Counted from the stretch's first letter, positions 25,661 through 34,197 are shown. The stretch is 64,000 nucleotides of DNA from Nostoc sp. UHCC 0302 (GCF_038096175.1 NZ_CP151099.1:1986501-2050500), one strand, 5' to 3'. Notes: a model not told the origin generated them from the sequence alone. Translations and numbers: made by a program.

Positions 25661-26161
25661 TTATCCGTCTTTATCTCCTGTAATTTGAACGAGTTGATTA
25701 AGGTTATCACCGCTGATGTGATATGCTGCCCCAAAACCAACGACAAAACGACCTTCACTAGGAGTTAGCTGGAAAATCCGAAAGTCAGATAAGCCGCGCA
25801 AAACCTCAATAATTTCACCAAATCGTTCTTGAAATTGCTCAACAATTTGATTCCAATTGTCAGTTTCACGCTCAATTAAAGTTGCTGTACAAATAAAACT
25901 TAAACGGCGACGCGCAAAAATTTGGTTACTCTTAGCTTCATCCTCGATAAATAAGACACTAACATGAGGATTGGCATAGATATTTTTAGTATGGGTCGAA
26001 AGACCACTTACGTAAATGTAAATATTCTTAGCATCATCTATTACATAGGGCGCATAACTAGAGTCAGGTATTCCTTGTGCGTTGACGGTGCTAATTATTA
26101 CACTGTCAACTTCTTCAGGAAACTTTTCGTATTCAGCTTGAACTTTTTCCAGTTGGCTCAT
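25661..26161 (-). CDS. Pyridoxamine 5'-phosphate oxidase-like FMN-binding protein (HugZ-like)
   Basis: A 166-residue split-barrel protein of the PPOX/HugZ type. It starts MSQLEKVQAEYEKFP; SVIISTVNAQGIPDSSYAPY and NIYIYVSGLSTHTKNI (given as separate blocks) are the typical FMN-binding strands, followed by PHVSVLFIEDE and the RRRLSF region. HugZ-like members bind heme or flavin and are linked to heme use or oxidative stress. The in-frame upstream extension to 26236 is not family-like, so the ATG at 26161 is preferred. Probable two-gene unit with the alpha/beta hydrolase downstream. Confidence 0.8.
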   Translation of the reverse strand: MSQLEKVQAEYEKFPEEVDSVIISTVNAQGIPDSSYAPYVIDDAKNIYIYVSGLSTHTKNIYANPHVSVLFIEDEAKSNQIFARRRLSFICTATLIERETDNWNQIVEQFQERFGEIIEVLRGLSDFRIFQLTPSEGRFVVGFGAAYHISGDNLNQLVQITGDKDG

Positions 26162-26684
26162 AAGGAAATTACCATTGGATGAGTAACAATTCCTTAAGTA
26201 TCCTAGCGTTCTTGAGTAATAGGATGGCAAAATCAAACCTAAATTTAACCACGGCTGGCAGATTTTTTACAAAAGATGGTGCGCTATTAGTCTGTCACAG
26301 AAATACTACAGTCCGAGAACCACAAAACCTCTTTGCATAACTCAAGCTTCAATACCTCCTGTAGACTCGTATTTTCCTACAAAATTACCAACATCAGCAC
26401 CCGTTTCTGATTTCATAGACTCCCAAATCTCACCTCTAGTTACATCACTATTTTAATATCAGGTAGAAATTTGATAGTTCCAGCCTAATATCTAGATGTA
26501 TTATCAGAATTTAGTTTAATATTGTTGCCAGCCTCTGTGATCTTCTACACTTTTAAAACTTTTAGATTACGAATAAAAAATAGAAAATGATTGAAAATTG
26601 ATTAGCGCTTAATATTATCATAATTATTAATTACGAATTATAAATTAGTTAAGATAGACTTAAGAAAGTTGCGAGGACGCGATT
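26162..26684. other. Intergenic region without recognised gene
   Basis: About 520 bases of AT-rich DNA between divergent genes, with an AATTACGAATTATAAATTA repeat near 26630 and no credible frame. It must hold the promoters of both flanking genes, but no motif is certain. Confidence 0.5.
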
Positions 26685-28169
26685 GTGAGTGACAAAAATC
26701 GTTCTCAATGGGATTTAGGCAGGTTTATTGAAACTCTGACTTACTTTGAGGTAATTCCTTTACTTAACTGGGTACAACAGTTAATCCAAGGTCGTCCGAA
26801 GGATAATCAAAATATACCCATTGGAGGAAGAAAAGTGAGTGTAGTTCTAGTGGCAGGTGCGACTGGTGGTGTCGGTAAGCGAGTAGTGCGGCGCTTGCTG
26901 GAACAGGGTTATAAGGTGCGATCGCTTGTCCGAAATATCGAGAAGGCAAGGTCAATTCTAGGCGATGATGTTGACTTAGTAGTTGCAGATATTACGAAAC
27001 CAGAAACTTTAACACCTGTAGTTTTCGCTGATATCCAAGCTGTAATTTGTTGCACAGCAGTACGTGTGCAACCAGTTGAGGGAGACACAGCAGATAGATC
27101 CAAATACTATCAAGGTATCAAGTTTTATCAGCCAGAAATTGTTGGCGACACTCCAGAAAATGTGGAATATCAAGGTGTCAAAAACTTAGTAGAAGCAGCA
27201 GCAAGATATCTACCTAAAGCAGATGAAAAGCTCATATTTGACTTTACGCATCCATCAACAGAATTAAAAAGTGTTTGGGGTGCAATTGATGATGTTGTGA
27301 TGGGTGGCGTAAGTGCAAGTAATATCCAATTATTAGAAGATACAGCTTTATTTGCTGGCAATGTTTCTACTGCCAACTCTGGCGGCTTTGCTTCTATCAG
27401 AACTAAGAATTTTGATCCACCTTTCAACTTATCGAGTTATGCAGGTGTAGAATTACGCCTTAAAGGTGATGGACAACGTTATAAATTATTTCTGCGGACA
27501 GATGCGGCATGGGATGGTGTTGGTTATAGCTATTCTTTCGATACCGTAGCTAACACTTGGATAGACGTTCGTGTTCCCTTTGCAGATTTGATTCCTGTAT
27601 TTCGCGCAAAAACTGTAAAAGATGCACCATCAATTGACTCCAGTCAAATACGTTCATTTCAACTGATGTTGAGCAAATTTGAATATGATAATGCTTTAAA
27701 TCCTAAATTCTCAGCTGGTGATTTTACTTTAGAAGTGAAATCAATTAAAGCTTATGGTGGGGAACCTCTACCACAGTTCGTCCTCGTCAGTTCAGCAGGT
27801 GTGACTCGTCCCGGACGCCCAGGTATTAATTTGGATGAAGAACCTCCAGCAGTCAAATTAAATGACCAATTGGGAGGAATTTTGACATGGAAGTTGAAAG
27901 GAGAAGATAGTTTAAGAGAAAGTGGAATTCCTTATACAATTATTAGACCTTGTGCTTTAACTGAAGAATCAGGGAATAAAGAATTAATCTTTGAGCAAGG
28001 CGATAATATTAGGGGAAAAATCAGCCGTGAGGATGTCGCAAAACTTTGTGTGCAAGCGCTAAAACTGGCGAAAGCGTCTAACATTACGTTTGAGGTTAAA
28101 GAGGGAGAAAACAATATAAACTCTATCGATTGGCAGAGGTTATTTTCTCACTTACAACCGGATAAATGA
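26685..28169 (+). CDS. NAD(P)-binding SDR-like protein with an internal CIA30 domain
   Basis: A 494-residue protein starting at GTG 26685 with GAGGA upstream. An atypical short-chain dehydrogenase/NmrA-like Rossmann domain starts at about residue 50 (VAGATGGVGKRVVRRLLEQG, NADP-type RSLVRN). From about residue 185 to 360 it is interrupted by a CIA30 (complex I intermediate-associated protein 30) domain: LIFDFTHPSTELKSVW, DDVVMGGVSAS and GFASIRTKNF. The Rossmann part then resumes with FVLVSSAGVTRPGRPG and IPYTIIRPCALTEES. This SDR-CIA30 arrangement occurs in cyanobacteria and plastids. A role in assembly or stability of photosynthetic or NDH-1 complexes is inferred from the domain, not shown. 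Confidence 0.8.
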   Translation: MSDKNRSQWDLGRFIETLTYFEVIPLLNWVQQLIQGRPKDNQNIPIGGRKVSVVLVAGATGGVGKRVVRRLLEQGYKVRSLVRNIEKARSILGDDVDLVVADITKPETLTPVVFADIQAVICCTAVRVQPVEGDTADRSKYYQGIKFYQPEIVGDTPENVEYQGVKNLVEAAARYLPKADEKLIFDFTHPSTELKSVWGAIDDVVMGGVSASNIQLLEDTALFAGNVSTANSGGFASIRTKNFDPPFNLSSYAGVELRLKGDGQRYKLFLRTDAAWDGVGYSYSFDTVANTWIDVRVPFADLIPVFRAKTVKDAPSIDSSQIRSFQLMLSKFEYDNALNPKFSAGDFTLEVKSIKAYGGEPLPQFVLVSSAGVTRPGRPGINLDEEPPAVKLNDQLGGILTWKLKGEDSLRESGIPYTIIRPCALTEESGNKELIFEQGDNIRGKISREDVAKLCVQALKLAKASNITFEVKEGENNINSIDWQRLFSHLQPDK

Positions 28170-28228
28170 ATGAAATATCCACAGACTAAAAAGCATACAA
28201 AGGCTTTTTAAATAAGTCAGTTATTTAC

Positions 28229-28576
28229 ATGAAAAAAATAAAGGTGCTAGTACTCTCTGGGATTTTAGTAATTATTATCTGGCTCGGTTTATTTCCCAAC
28301 ACCGCGTCGTCCCAGCAAATACAATCTCGCATCAACAATCTGGAAGCGGACTTGAATCGTGTCGAGTCACGGTTAAACCAGATAGAATCCCGAATGGGAC
28401 AAAGCCGCCAGTCTCCGTCGCCAAGAACAACACTTACACCACGACAGCCAACTGGTTCTAGAGGGAATTTATCACAACAAGACCAGATGTTTGATCGACT
28501 AGCAACTTTAGTGGTTGAATTGAAGCAACAAGTCAATAAATTAGAGGCGCGTGTTTCTCAATTAGAATCACGTTAG
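28229..28576 (+). CDS. Small membrane-anchored or secreted coiled-coil protein
   Basis: A 115-residue protein with a basic start and one hydrophobic segment (VLVLSGILVIIIWLGLFP, residues 6-23), then an Ala-Ser cleavage-like site. The rest is a coiled coil: heptads IQSRINNLEADLNRVESRLN and LVVELKQQVNKLEARVSQLE flank a Pro/Thr-rich linker. Such proteins are common in cyanobacteria and usually uncharacterised. It sits 60 bases after the SDR-CIA30 gene on the same strand and may share its transcript. Function unknown. Confidence 0.7.
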   Translation: MKKIKVLVLSGILVIIIWLGLFPNTASSQQIQSRINNLEADLNRVESRLNQIESRMGQSRQSPSPRTTLTPRQPTGSRGNLSQQDQMFDRLATLVVELKQQVNKLEARVSQLESR

Positions 28577-28602
28577 AAACTTCGTAACTTACCCTTATTT
28601 TT

Positions 28603-28629
28603 TAGAGACGTTGCATTGCAACGTCTCTA
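28603..28629. repeat. Perfect inverted repeat (13-bp arms)
   Basis: TAGAGACGTTGCA-t-TGCAACGTCTCTA lies between two convergent genes. It is preceded by a T-run and followed by AA, so it does not fit a canonical terminator on either strand. The GAGACGTTGCA hairpin is a common dispersed element in Nostoc-type genomes. Confidence 0.7.
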
Positions 28630-28666
28630 AACGTGGTTTATATTCACATTATTTGTTGAATTGGTA

Positions 28667-28882
28667 TTATCTGTAATAACATTTGTCAATCCAAATTCGC
28701 ATTTCTTCCTCAGAACCAAAACAGGCAGAACGTCCTGTTACCGGGTCATAAGCGTGCCAACAAGAAACACGACCACGATGGTCTGATTCATACCAAACTT
28801 GCAGGTCAGAACTGCTGCCTATCCATGTGACAAAATGTTGCCAAATTGTTTGGAAAGATAATAAAAAATTAAATTTATTCAT
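28667..28882 (-). CDS. Small conserved hypothetical protein (71 residues)
   Basis: A 71-residue protein without signal peptide. Dense aromatic and cysteine residues (FVTWIGSSSDLQVWYESDHRG split, SCWHAYDPVTGRSACFGSEEE) suggest a small folded domain; the arrangement VSCWHAYDPVTG is of a type I associate with short cyanobacterial hypothetical proteins. It is divergent from the MocR gene and its upstream region contains the MocR-type operator, so it is a plausible MocR target. Function unknown. Confidence 0.65.
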   Translation of the reverse strand: MNKFNFLLSFQTIWQHFVTWIGSSSDLQVWYESDHRGRVSCWHAYDPVTGRSACFGSEEEMRIWIDKCYYR

Positions 28883-28950
28883 AGTGAAAGCGCCTAATCA
28901 ACAATCAACTATTACTTTTACTTTCACTTAGGAATTTTCAACTGAGAAGG

Positions 28951-29029
28951 TACAGTTTTAGTAGATTTGTTCTAGTACAGTTATATGCCGTTACAACTGT
29001 AATAGTAAAAAATCATTCAACTGTACTAG
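28951..29029. promoter_or_regulatory. Probable MocR operator in the divergent promoter region
   Basis: Perfect 11-bp inverted repeat CTAGTACAGTT (28972-28982) and AACTGTACTAG (29019-29029), with a third half-site AACTGTAA near 28996 and a weaker TACAGTTTTA at 28951. Half-sites lie about 23-24 bases apart. Position between the MocR gene and the small divergent gene fits autoregulation and control of both. Confidence 0.6.
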
Positions 29030-29097
29030 GTAAACTTGGTAAAAATCGTTTATATTGCCAATATTGACGATTTTCAAGTCATTACGAGTGCGCCAAA

Positions 29098-30591
29098 ATG
29101 AACATTTTTTTGGAACGGCAATCACGCAAACCCATTTATTTGCAGATACGCGATCGCATTAGTCGTCTGATTAAATCTGGCGCACTCAAAAGTGGCGATC
29201 GCCTCCCCTCAATTCGCTCTTTAGCAGAGAGTTTGCAAGTTAATAAACTCACAATTATTGAAGCTTATAGCGTTTTAGAAGCAGATGGTATTGTTTCTGC
29301 TCGTCAGGGTTCAGGCTATTTTGTAAATAACATTTCTCTTCAAAGTACTAACCTAAACCCGACATTTGCTCCAGCTCAAAATGTCGTAATCCCCAAACCC
29401 GGAAAGTGTTCGTTTTATGACACATACATTCCGATGAAACAAGCGCAAGCACAGCCAGGAATGATTAATTTTGGCTATGGTGCGCCTCGTCCACCAAAAG
29501 ATATTACCGCCATTGCCAGACGAGTATTAAGACAAGAAGACGCTGATATTTTCTGTCCCTACGATTTGCCTCAAGGACAACTAACTTTGTGCAGGCAAAT
29601 TGCTCAAATGTTAGTACATCAAGGGTTAGAAGTTTTTCCAGAAGATTTAATTATTACTAATGGCTCTCAGCAAGGTTTGTCGTTAGCGATGAACTATTAT
29701 GTCAAACCTGGGGATTGGGTGATTGTAGAATCTCCCACATATTACGGTATTATCTCCATCTTAGAAAGCTTAGGAGCTAGGATAATTGGTATTCCCATGA
29801 CTGCGGAGGGAATGAATTTAGAGTTATTAGAACAATATCTAGACAGTCATCGCCCTAAATTAATTTACACCATCACGACTTTTCACAATCCTACAGGATT
29901 GACGACAACACAAGCTCATCGCCAAGAATTGTTAGCATTAGCCGAAAAGTACGAATGTCCAATCTTAGAAGATAATGCCTATGAAGGATTAAATTTTGAA
30001 CCTGTACCAGCTCCAATTAAAGCTATAGATAAAAATAATTTAGTGACTTATCTAGGCACATTTTCTAAAACTTTAATGCCTGGGTTAAGAGTCGGCTATA
30101 TGGTGGTTCCAGGCAAGCATTATCAAGCAATAATCGAGCAGAAATTGCTCTATGACTTTCACACATCCAGTATTTCTCAAACAATAGTCAGTGAGTATCT
30201 CGCTTCAGGACATTACCGCCGTCACCTCAACCGACTACGTACAGAAAATATCCAAAGTCGTAATGCTATGCTGCAAGCTTTAGAGCGTGATTTTCCCGAA
30301 GAGGCAAAGTGGACAGTTCCTACAGGAGGTTTATTTCTGTGGGTACAGTTACCTGATAATGTTCCGATTCAGGTAATTCGTAAAGAAGCCTTGGCTCAAA
30401 ATGTTTACCTAGTTTGTCATACGGTATTTTTCCCAGATCAGCAGGGTTATCCAGCTATGCGTCTAGCTTTCTGTCTCCAACAAGATGAGATTGAGCAAGG
30501 CATTGCAATTGTGGGTAAATTGCTGAAAAAGCATATTAATCAAGGATGTGAGAAGACTGTTAATTATCAACCGCTTGCTTATAGTATTTAG
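29098..30591 (+). CDS. MocR-type transcriptional regulator (GntR HTH + aminotransferase fold)
   Basis: A 497-residue PLP-dependent regulator. Residues 1-75 form a GntR winged helix (PIYLQIRDRISRLIKSGAL, LPSIRSLAESLQVNKLTII, QGSGYFV). A fold-type I aminotransferase domain follows from about residue 115: NGSQQGLSLAMNY, YTITTFHNPTGLTT, ILEDNAYEGLNFEP, and the PLP-lysine block YLGTFSKTLMPGLRVGYMV. MocR proteins usually sense PLP, GABA or amino acids and control a neighbouring gene. The divergent neighbour and the inverted-repeat operator upstream suggest the target set. It could also be a true aminotransferase fused to an HTH. Confidence 0.88.
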   Translation: MNIFLERQSRKPIYLQIRDRISRLIKSGALKSGDRLPSIRSLAESLQVNKLTIIEAYSVLEADGIVSARQGSGYFVNNISLQSTNLNPTFAPAQNVVIPKPGKCSFYDTYIPMKQAQAQPGMINFGYGAPRPPKDITAIARRVLRQEDADIFCPYDLPQGQLTLCRQIAQMLVHQGLEVFPEDLIITNGSQQGLSLAMNYYVKPGDWVIVESPTYYGIISILESLGARIIGIPMTAEGMNLELLEQYLDSHRPKLIYTITTFHNPTGLTTTQAHRQELLALAEKYECPILEDNAYEGLNFEPVPAPIKAIDKNNLVTYLGTFSKTLMPGLRVGYMVVPGKHYQAIIEQKLLYDFHTSSISQTIVSEYLASGHYRRHLNRLRTENIQSRNAMLQALERDFPEEAKWTVPTGGLFLWVQLPDNVPIQVIRKEALAQNVYLVCHTVFFPDQQGYPAMRLAFCLQQDEIEQGIAIVGKLLKKHINQGCEKTVNYQPLAYSI

Positions 30592-31021
30592 TGATTCTCT
30601 CCTGCATTGGAAATAATTAACACAATGCATCACGTTGTAGTAATTAAAAAAAGACGCGCTGTATTTTAATGCTCTTGATGAACTAAATTTGCAGAGGTTG
30701 ACGCTCTTTTCCAATCTCATCAAGTAATTTTATAACTAGATTCCGAGTATTCAAGTCAACGTAATTCAAGATTTATTTACAGCAGTTTGTAAGTAAATAA
30801 AGTACAGTGTATGAGCTTAAAAGCTATATGTTCAGCCTCTTTTACTTATGACTTCTGGCTCCTAGCTTACCTCGGCTGCGCTCTGCGACCACCGAGCGCA
30901 GTCGAGGTGCGACCACCTGAATTCTGCTGTATATGAAGCACTAGCTAACTCATCATTAAAAATTCGATATTGGATAATTTATGTCCATGCTGGTGCGATA
31001 GCTATTAATTTTGGTAGTACC
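30592..31021. other. Intergenic region with a long hairpin
   Basis: Contains a hairpin at 30870-30907 with 14-bp arms and one mismatch (CCTCGGCTGCGCTC / GAGCGCAGTCGAGG), part of a repeat family also seen near 22540 and 39990. No gene is supported in these 430 bases. Confidence 0.5.
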
Positions 31022-31723
31022 TCAAGAAATGTCTGAAGTTGCTTTGCCTTTGTCAGGGATTTCAGAAATCCCATGCGTTTGCTTTAAATCTATGTGTGAA
31101 TTTATTTGTGAAACTATGTCTAGTCTGTTAAAGGCAAACCCAACTCTACCTCTTCTGAGTGCAGTTATTCTAATACTAGCAATGTTGGCACTATGGTTAA
31201 TTACACCAACAAAAGGAGCAGTGTTATCCCCAGTCCCACCGTACTTGGCTAATCCTTTAACACGAAAGCTGCCCAAACTCTTACCAAAACTATCTAATGC
31301 TTCAATTACGGCATAAAAAACTCCATTTCCAAATGCTTCAACCTGAGTTCCAACTCCGATTATAGGAGAGCTAAAAGTAATTGTTACTGCTCCAGAAGTT
31401 TCTCCTGTTGTCGAAATTAGTGCATCACCTGGTGCAAAGTTGGCGGAAAAAGGCCCGTCTGAAGCTGAAGTTTGTTCTGTAATGCTAAATTCTCCAGATG
31501 ATTTACTGACTGTTACTCCAATACCATTAGAAGACATAACGAAAAAAGGGTTAGTAACAGCACTAAATATCGGCCCTACTGCTCGCCAGTCTACAAAATC
31601 ATTACTTGCTAATTCTGATCTGTTGGGAATGAATCTCAAATCATTAGCTAGTACTATGTTTGGCAATATTATTACTAGACTAAACAGTAGTGCTATCAGA
31701 CTAGCCTTGAATAGCTTTTTCAT
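31022..31723 (-). CDS. Secreted hypothetical protein (beta-rich)
   Basis: A 233-residue protein with a clear signal peptide (MKKLFKASLIALLFSLVIIL, cleavage near VLA-ND at about 26). The mature part is Gly/Ser/Thr-rich and probably a beta sandwich: FSANFAPGDALISTTGETSG, AVTITFSSPIIGVGTQVEAF and YAVIEALDSFGKSLGSFRV resemble proteins usually sorted by exosortase, but no PEP-type tail is present. The C terminus is polar (GISEIPDKGKATSDIS). Probably periplasmic or extracellular. An opposite-strand frame over its 3' end is judged a shadow. Confidence 0.7.
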   Translation of the reverse strand: MKKLFKASLIALLFSLVIILPNIVLANDLRFIPNRSELASNDFVDWRAVGPIFSAVTNPFFVMSSNGIGVTVSKSSGEFSITEQTSASDGPFSANFAPGDALISTTGETSGAVTITFSSPIIGVGTQVEAFGNGVFYAVIEALDSFGKSLGSFRVKGLAKYGGTGDNTAPFVGVINHSANIASIRITALRRGRVGFAFNRLDIVSQINSHIDLKQTHGISEIPDKGKATSDIS

Positions 31724-31920
31724 AAAACTTGATTTAATTATGTACTGCTAAATTTAGTCTACATCTTGTATTATTTTTTACTAAAAATTTTTTAACCTTT
31801 TTGTGTAGCATCGTAAGACAGACCTTTCCCTAGTTCAAATAGTTTTCCTTTTACTAGAGCATCTAGGGCAAACAAATAATGTCAACAAGAGGATTTTATT
31901 CTCAATAAACTCTAAAAGAA

Positions 31921-31966
31921 ACGTAAAAAATAAAAGCGATCGCACCAATAATTTAATGCGATCGCT
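31921..31966 (-). terminator. Rho-independent terminator of the DUF3386 gene
   Basis: AGCGATCGCA at 31935-31944 and TGCGATCGCT at 31957-31966 form a 10-bp stem with a 12-base loop. Read on the minus strand it is followed by TTTATTTTTTACG, a good T-tract, 28 bases past the DUF3386 stop. The arms are HIP1 octamers. Confidence 0.75.
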
Positions 31967-31993
31967 CTTTATACTTAGATTGAAGAATGTAGC

Positions 31994-32650
31994 TTAAGCA
32001 GCAACAGGCTCCAATAACTTGATGTCCGAGAAGATAAATTCTTGAACTGAGATTTGTCCTCCTGTCTCAGTGCGAATTTCTCGGCGATTCAAGATGAAAT
32101 ATTTACCAACTTTTTCGTATTCATCAGTAAATTCGCTTCTACCACCTTTTTGTTCCCCGGTTTTGGGGTCGTGGTATACAGAGTCATAAGTGTGAGAAAG
32201 GTAGCCTTCGCCAGTATCGTGACTGCTGAAGGTGTCAATTGTCACAAAAGTACCGTGGATTAGACGGTGAACATGGCAAACCTCATTATTGCGGACTTTG
32301 TATTTATCACCCTCAGCCTTACCACCAACTAAAAGTTCAACTGCACCAGTTCCGTCAGTTTCACCATAGCTAAAAGTATTTGTGCTGTGGGTTTCATCAA
32401 AGCTACGGCGGATGCGGTGAATTGCTATCTCCCAAGCTTGTCCGTGAATTGCCTGCTTTGCTTGCTCGTCCTCTACATCCAATACTTCCGCTTTCAGATT
32501 GGCATTGACGATAACTTTGCCTGTAAACACTTTATCGTCATACTTATAGGTAATATTTGCAGTGTAACCGGGGAAATTCTTGTCCCAGGTATAGCGGTTC
32601 TCATAAGCAGCCCGGAAAAGTTCCTGAGCAGAGAGTTGTGTAACTGTCAT
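31994..32650 (-). CDS. DUF3386 family protein
   Basis: A 218-residue protein that I recognise as DUF3386, restricted largely to cyanobacteria and plastid lineages, function unknown. Characteristic blocks: LFRAAYENRYTWDKNFPGYT, KYDDKVFTGKVIVN and SYGETDGTGAVELLVGG, with the C-terminal YFILNRREIRTETGG. No signal peptide or membrane segment. It is divergent from the GAF-LuxR gene (110-base gap) and has its own terminator. The start MTVTQLSA is preceded by AGGAG. Confidence 0.85.
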   Translation of the reverse strand: MTVTQLSAQELFRAAYENRYTWDKNFPGYTANITYKYDDKVFTGKVIVNANLKAEVLDVEDEQAKQAIHGQAWEIAIHRIRRSFDETHSTNTFSYGETDGTGAVELLVGGKAEGDKYKVRNNEVCHVHRLIHGTFVTIDTFSSHDTGEGYLSHTYDSVYHDPKTGEQKGGRSEFTDEYEKVGKYFILNRREIRTETGGQISVQEFIFSDIKLLEPVAA

Positions 32651-32759
32651 GTGCTTCTCCTATCGCTACTTTAAATTAGCGTTATTAGCGTTTTACTTTC
32701 CTTGGTATTAGCATAGAAGTAAATGTTGAGGCTCGGATAGTCCCCAACTGGGTACACTT

Positions 32760-33431
32760 ATGTCTAATTCTCTCCACGCCGTATTTCATGCGATCGCCAA
32801 TGTCCGTAATGAGCAAGAATTAAAACTAGCTCTCATGGATAAAATTGGCGAACATTTTGGCGTACAACATTGGGGTATCTATTTTTTAGACGAGCAACCA
32901 ACCGCTGAAATTGATGTTTCAGGGATTCCGGCAGTATGCTTAGAAAGCAATCCAGTCGGGCGCTACGTGGTTGAACGTCACGCTCCCGCTCATGAGCAGT
33001 TATTATTATCTCCAAGCGACTGGAAGAATTTTTGTTCACGTCACGACCACGAACACGTGATGACGGGGCCAATAGTTTGCGATGGTCGGCTTGTCGGAAC
33101 GCTTAATTTAGCCCGTGATAGGGGAAATCCTCCTTTTAATGGCAACGATTTAGCTGACTTGAGCGCTTTATGCATTCATTTGTCAGCAAAAATGGCAACC
33201 CTACGGGCGAATTCAAAAGTATCCAATTCTCTTGTACCCAATCCTCTAACAGTGCGTGAGTTAGAAATTGCTGAGTTAGTAGCGCAGGGGTTAACGAATG
33301 CGGAAATTGGTGAAAAACTTTGGATTACGCAAAATTCTGTCAAACAAGCTTTGAAGCGGATGTTTCGTAAGTTAAAGGTTTCAGCACGTGCAGAAATGGT
33401 AGCAAAGCTGCAAGATACGCAGGTTTCATAA
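32760..33431 (+). CDS. GAF-domain LuxR-family transcriptional regulator
   Basis: A 223-residue regulator. Residues 5-145 are GAF-like (LKLALMDKIGEHFGVQHWGI, then GTLNLARDRGNPPFNGNDLA). A LuxR/GerE helix-turn-helix at about 160-215 follows: LTVRELEIAELVAQGLTNAE, IGEKLWITQNSVKQALKRMF and RKLKVSARAEMVAKL. It is therefore a one-component sensor-regulator that would bind a small ligand or respond to redox state or light. It is divergent from DUF3386, a possible target, with the shared promoter region at 32651-32759. Signal unknown. Confidence 0.85.
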   Translation: MSNSLHAVFHAIANVRNEQELKLALMDKIGEHFGVQHWGIYFLDEQPTAEIDVSGIPAVCLESNPVGRYVVERHAPAHEQLLLSPSDWKNFCSRHDHEHVMTGPIVCDGRLVGTLNLARDRGNPPFNGNDLADLSALCIHLSAKMATLRANSKVSNSLVPNPLTVRELEIAELVAQGLTNAEIGEKLWITQNSVKQALKRMFRKLKVSARAEMVAKLQDTQVS

Positions 33432-33442
33432 AGGATAATTTA

Positions 33443-33526
33443 ATGAGTCACCTGCGCATTCTCCAACCCGGTATAAGCTATACATTTAGCAAGTATTTTG
33501 AATTGCCTTATGCCCCATGTGAGTAA
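33443..33526 (+). pseudogene. Truncated N terminus of a cyanobacterial hypothetical gene
   Basis: ATG at 33443 with AAGGA upstream opens 27 codons: MSHLRILQPGISYTFSKYFE, then LPYAPCE and TAA. The LRILQPGxSYTFSxYFELP pattern resembles the start of longer cyanobacterial proteins, so this is probably the surviving beginning of a decayed gene. I cannot name the family. Confidence 0.45.
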
Positions 33527-33550
33527 AAATAATTATTATATAATTATTAA

Positions 33551-33739
33551 GCAGCTAATATCAATTTATTTGCTTTCAGCGGCATCTCTGACTTTGATGA
33601 CTTGAAGTTGCTACCCGCTTTTGATGATTTTCGCAGTACCAGCATTGTTGCTAGCTTGGACGGCAAGGATATTTCGTTTGCAAATTTGTCTGGTGTTCTG
33701 TTCAACAAATTATCGGCTGGGGACTTCGTTTTCGCCTAA
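33551..33739 (+). pseudogene. C-terminal remnant of an RTX/Ca-binding repeat protein
   Basis: An open frame without start codon encodes FSGISDFDDLKLLPAFDDF and then ISFANLSGVLFNKLSAGDF before VFA and TAA at 33737-33739. This matches the tail style of cyanobacterial hemolysin-type repeat proteins (GLSxSLFNxLSAxDFVFA). The repeat region and N terminus are missing. Confidence 0.55.
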
Positions 33740-33875
33740 GTTAGTTCCAATAGTTGAGAAAACGTAGAAAGCCAGTTAATAATTATTGATTAACAATTCT
33801 CAATTGAGCTTCCGATTTTTCTTAATTCCATAAAACTCCACCAAAATCAGTTCTAACTCGTAAATAGGAGCAAAA

Positions 33876-34197
33876 TTGATCACAATTAGCGATAAATCTG
33901 GTCAAATTACCGCGATTAACATCTTTACAGTTGAAAATCCTGAACAGCAACAGCGTATATTGGATTTCCTAGTGGAGAACCAAGAAATACCCAAGCTTGC
34001 GTGCAGGCTTCATATCAGCCAGCCTGCACGCAAGCTTGGACGGTAAACGAGTCATTAACTACGTTCAATGGCGCAGTCGTGAAGAGATGGAAGTAGCGAC
34101 TCAAGACCAAGACTTTATAGCTATGAAGAAACAAGTTGGAAAGTTTGCACCTCACGATTTCAACTTCTACGAGGTCGTCGTCACAATGGAGGCGTAG
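33876..34197 (+). pseudogene. Antibiotic biosynthesis monooxygenase (ABM) gene broken by a frameshift
   Basis: TTG at 33876 with GGAG six bases upstream starts LITISDKSGQITAINIFTVE and then QQQRILDFLVENQEIP. Near 33990 the frame shifts, and the ABM fold continues in another frame as LRAGFISASLHASLDGKRV, then NYVQWRSREEME and VVVTMEA with TAG at 34195-34197. Both halves together match a dimeric ABM domain of about 107 residues. One extra A in the CCAAGC of the left palindrome arm explains the shift. The first frame ends at 34044-34046. Unless recoded, the gene is inactive. Confidence 0.7.
33991..34039. repeat. Perfect 19-bp inverted repeat at the ABM frameshift
   Basis: Arms at 33991-34009 and 34021-34039 (CCAAGCTTGCGTGCAGGCT and its exact complement), with an 11-base loop. 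It lies inside coding sequence exactly where the reading frame is lost. Confidence 0.9.

Noticed and set aside
31011-31316. Plus-strand 101-residue frame with a hydrophobic segment
   Set aside because: It lies opposite the 3' end of the secreted-protein gene (31022-31723), which has a signal peptide and normal composition; the plus-strand frame has no family features.
32760-33431. GAF-LuxR protein as a quorum-sensing LuxR receptor
   Set aside because: The sensor half reads as a GAF domain, not an autoinducer-binding domain, and no LuxI-type synthase is present.
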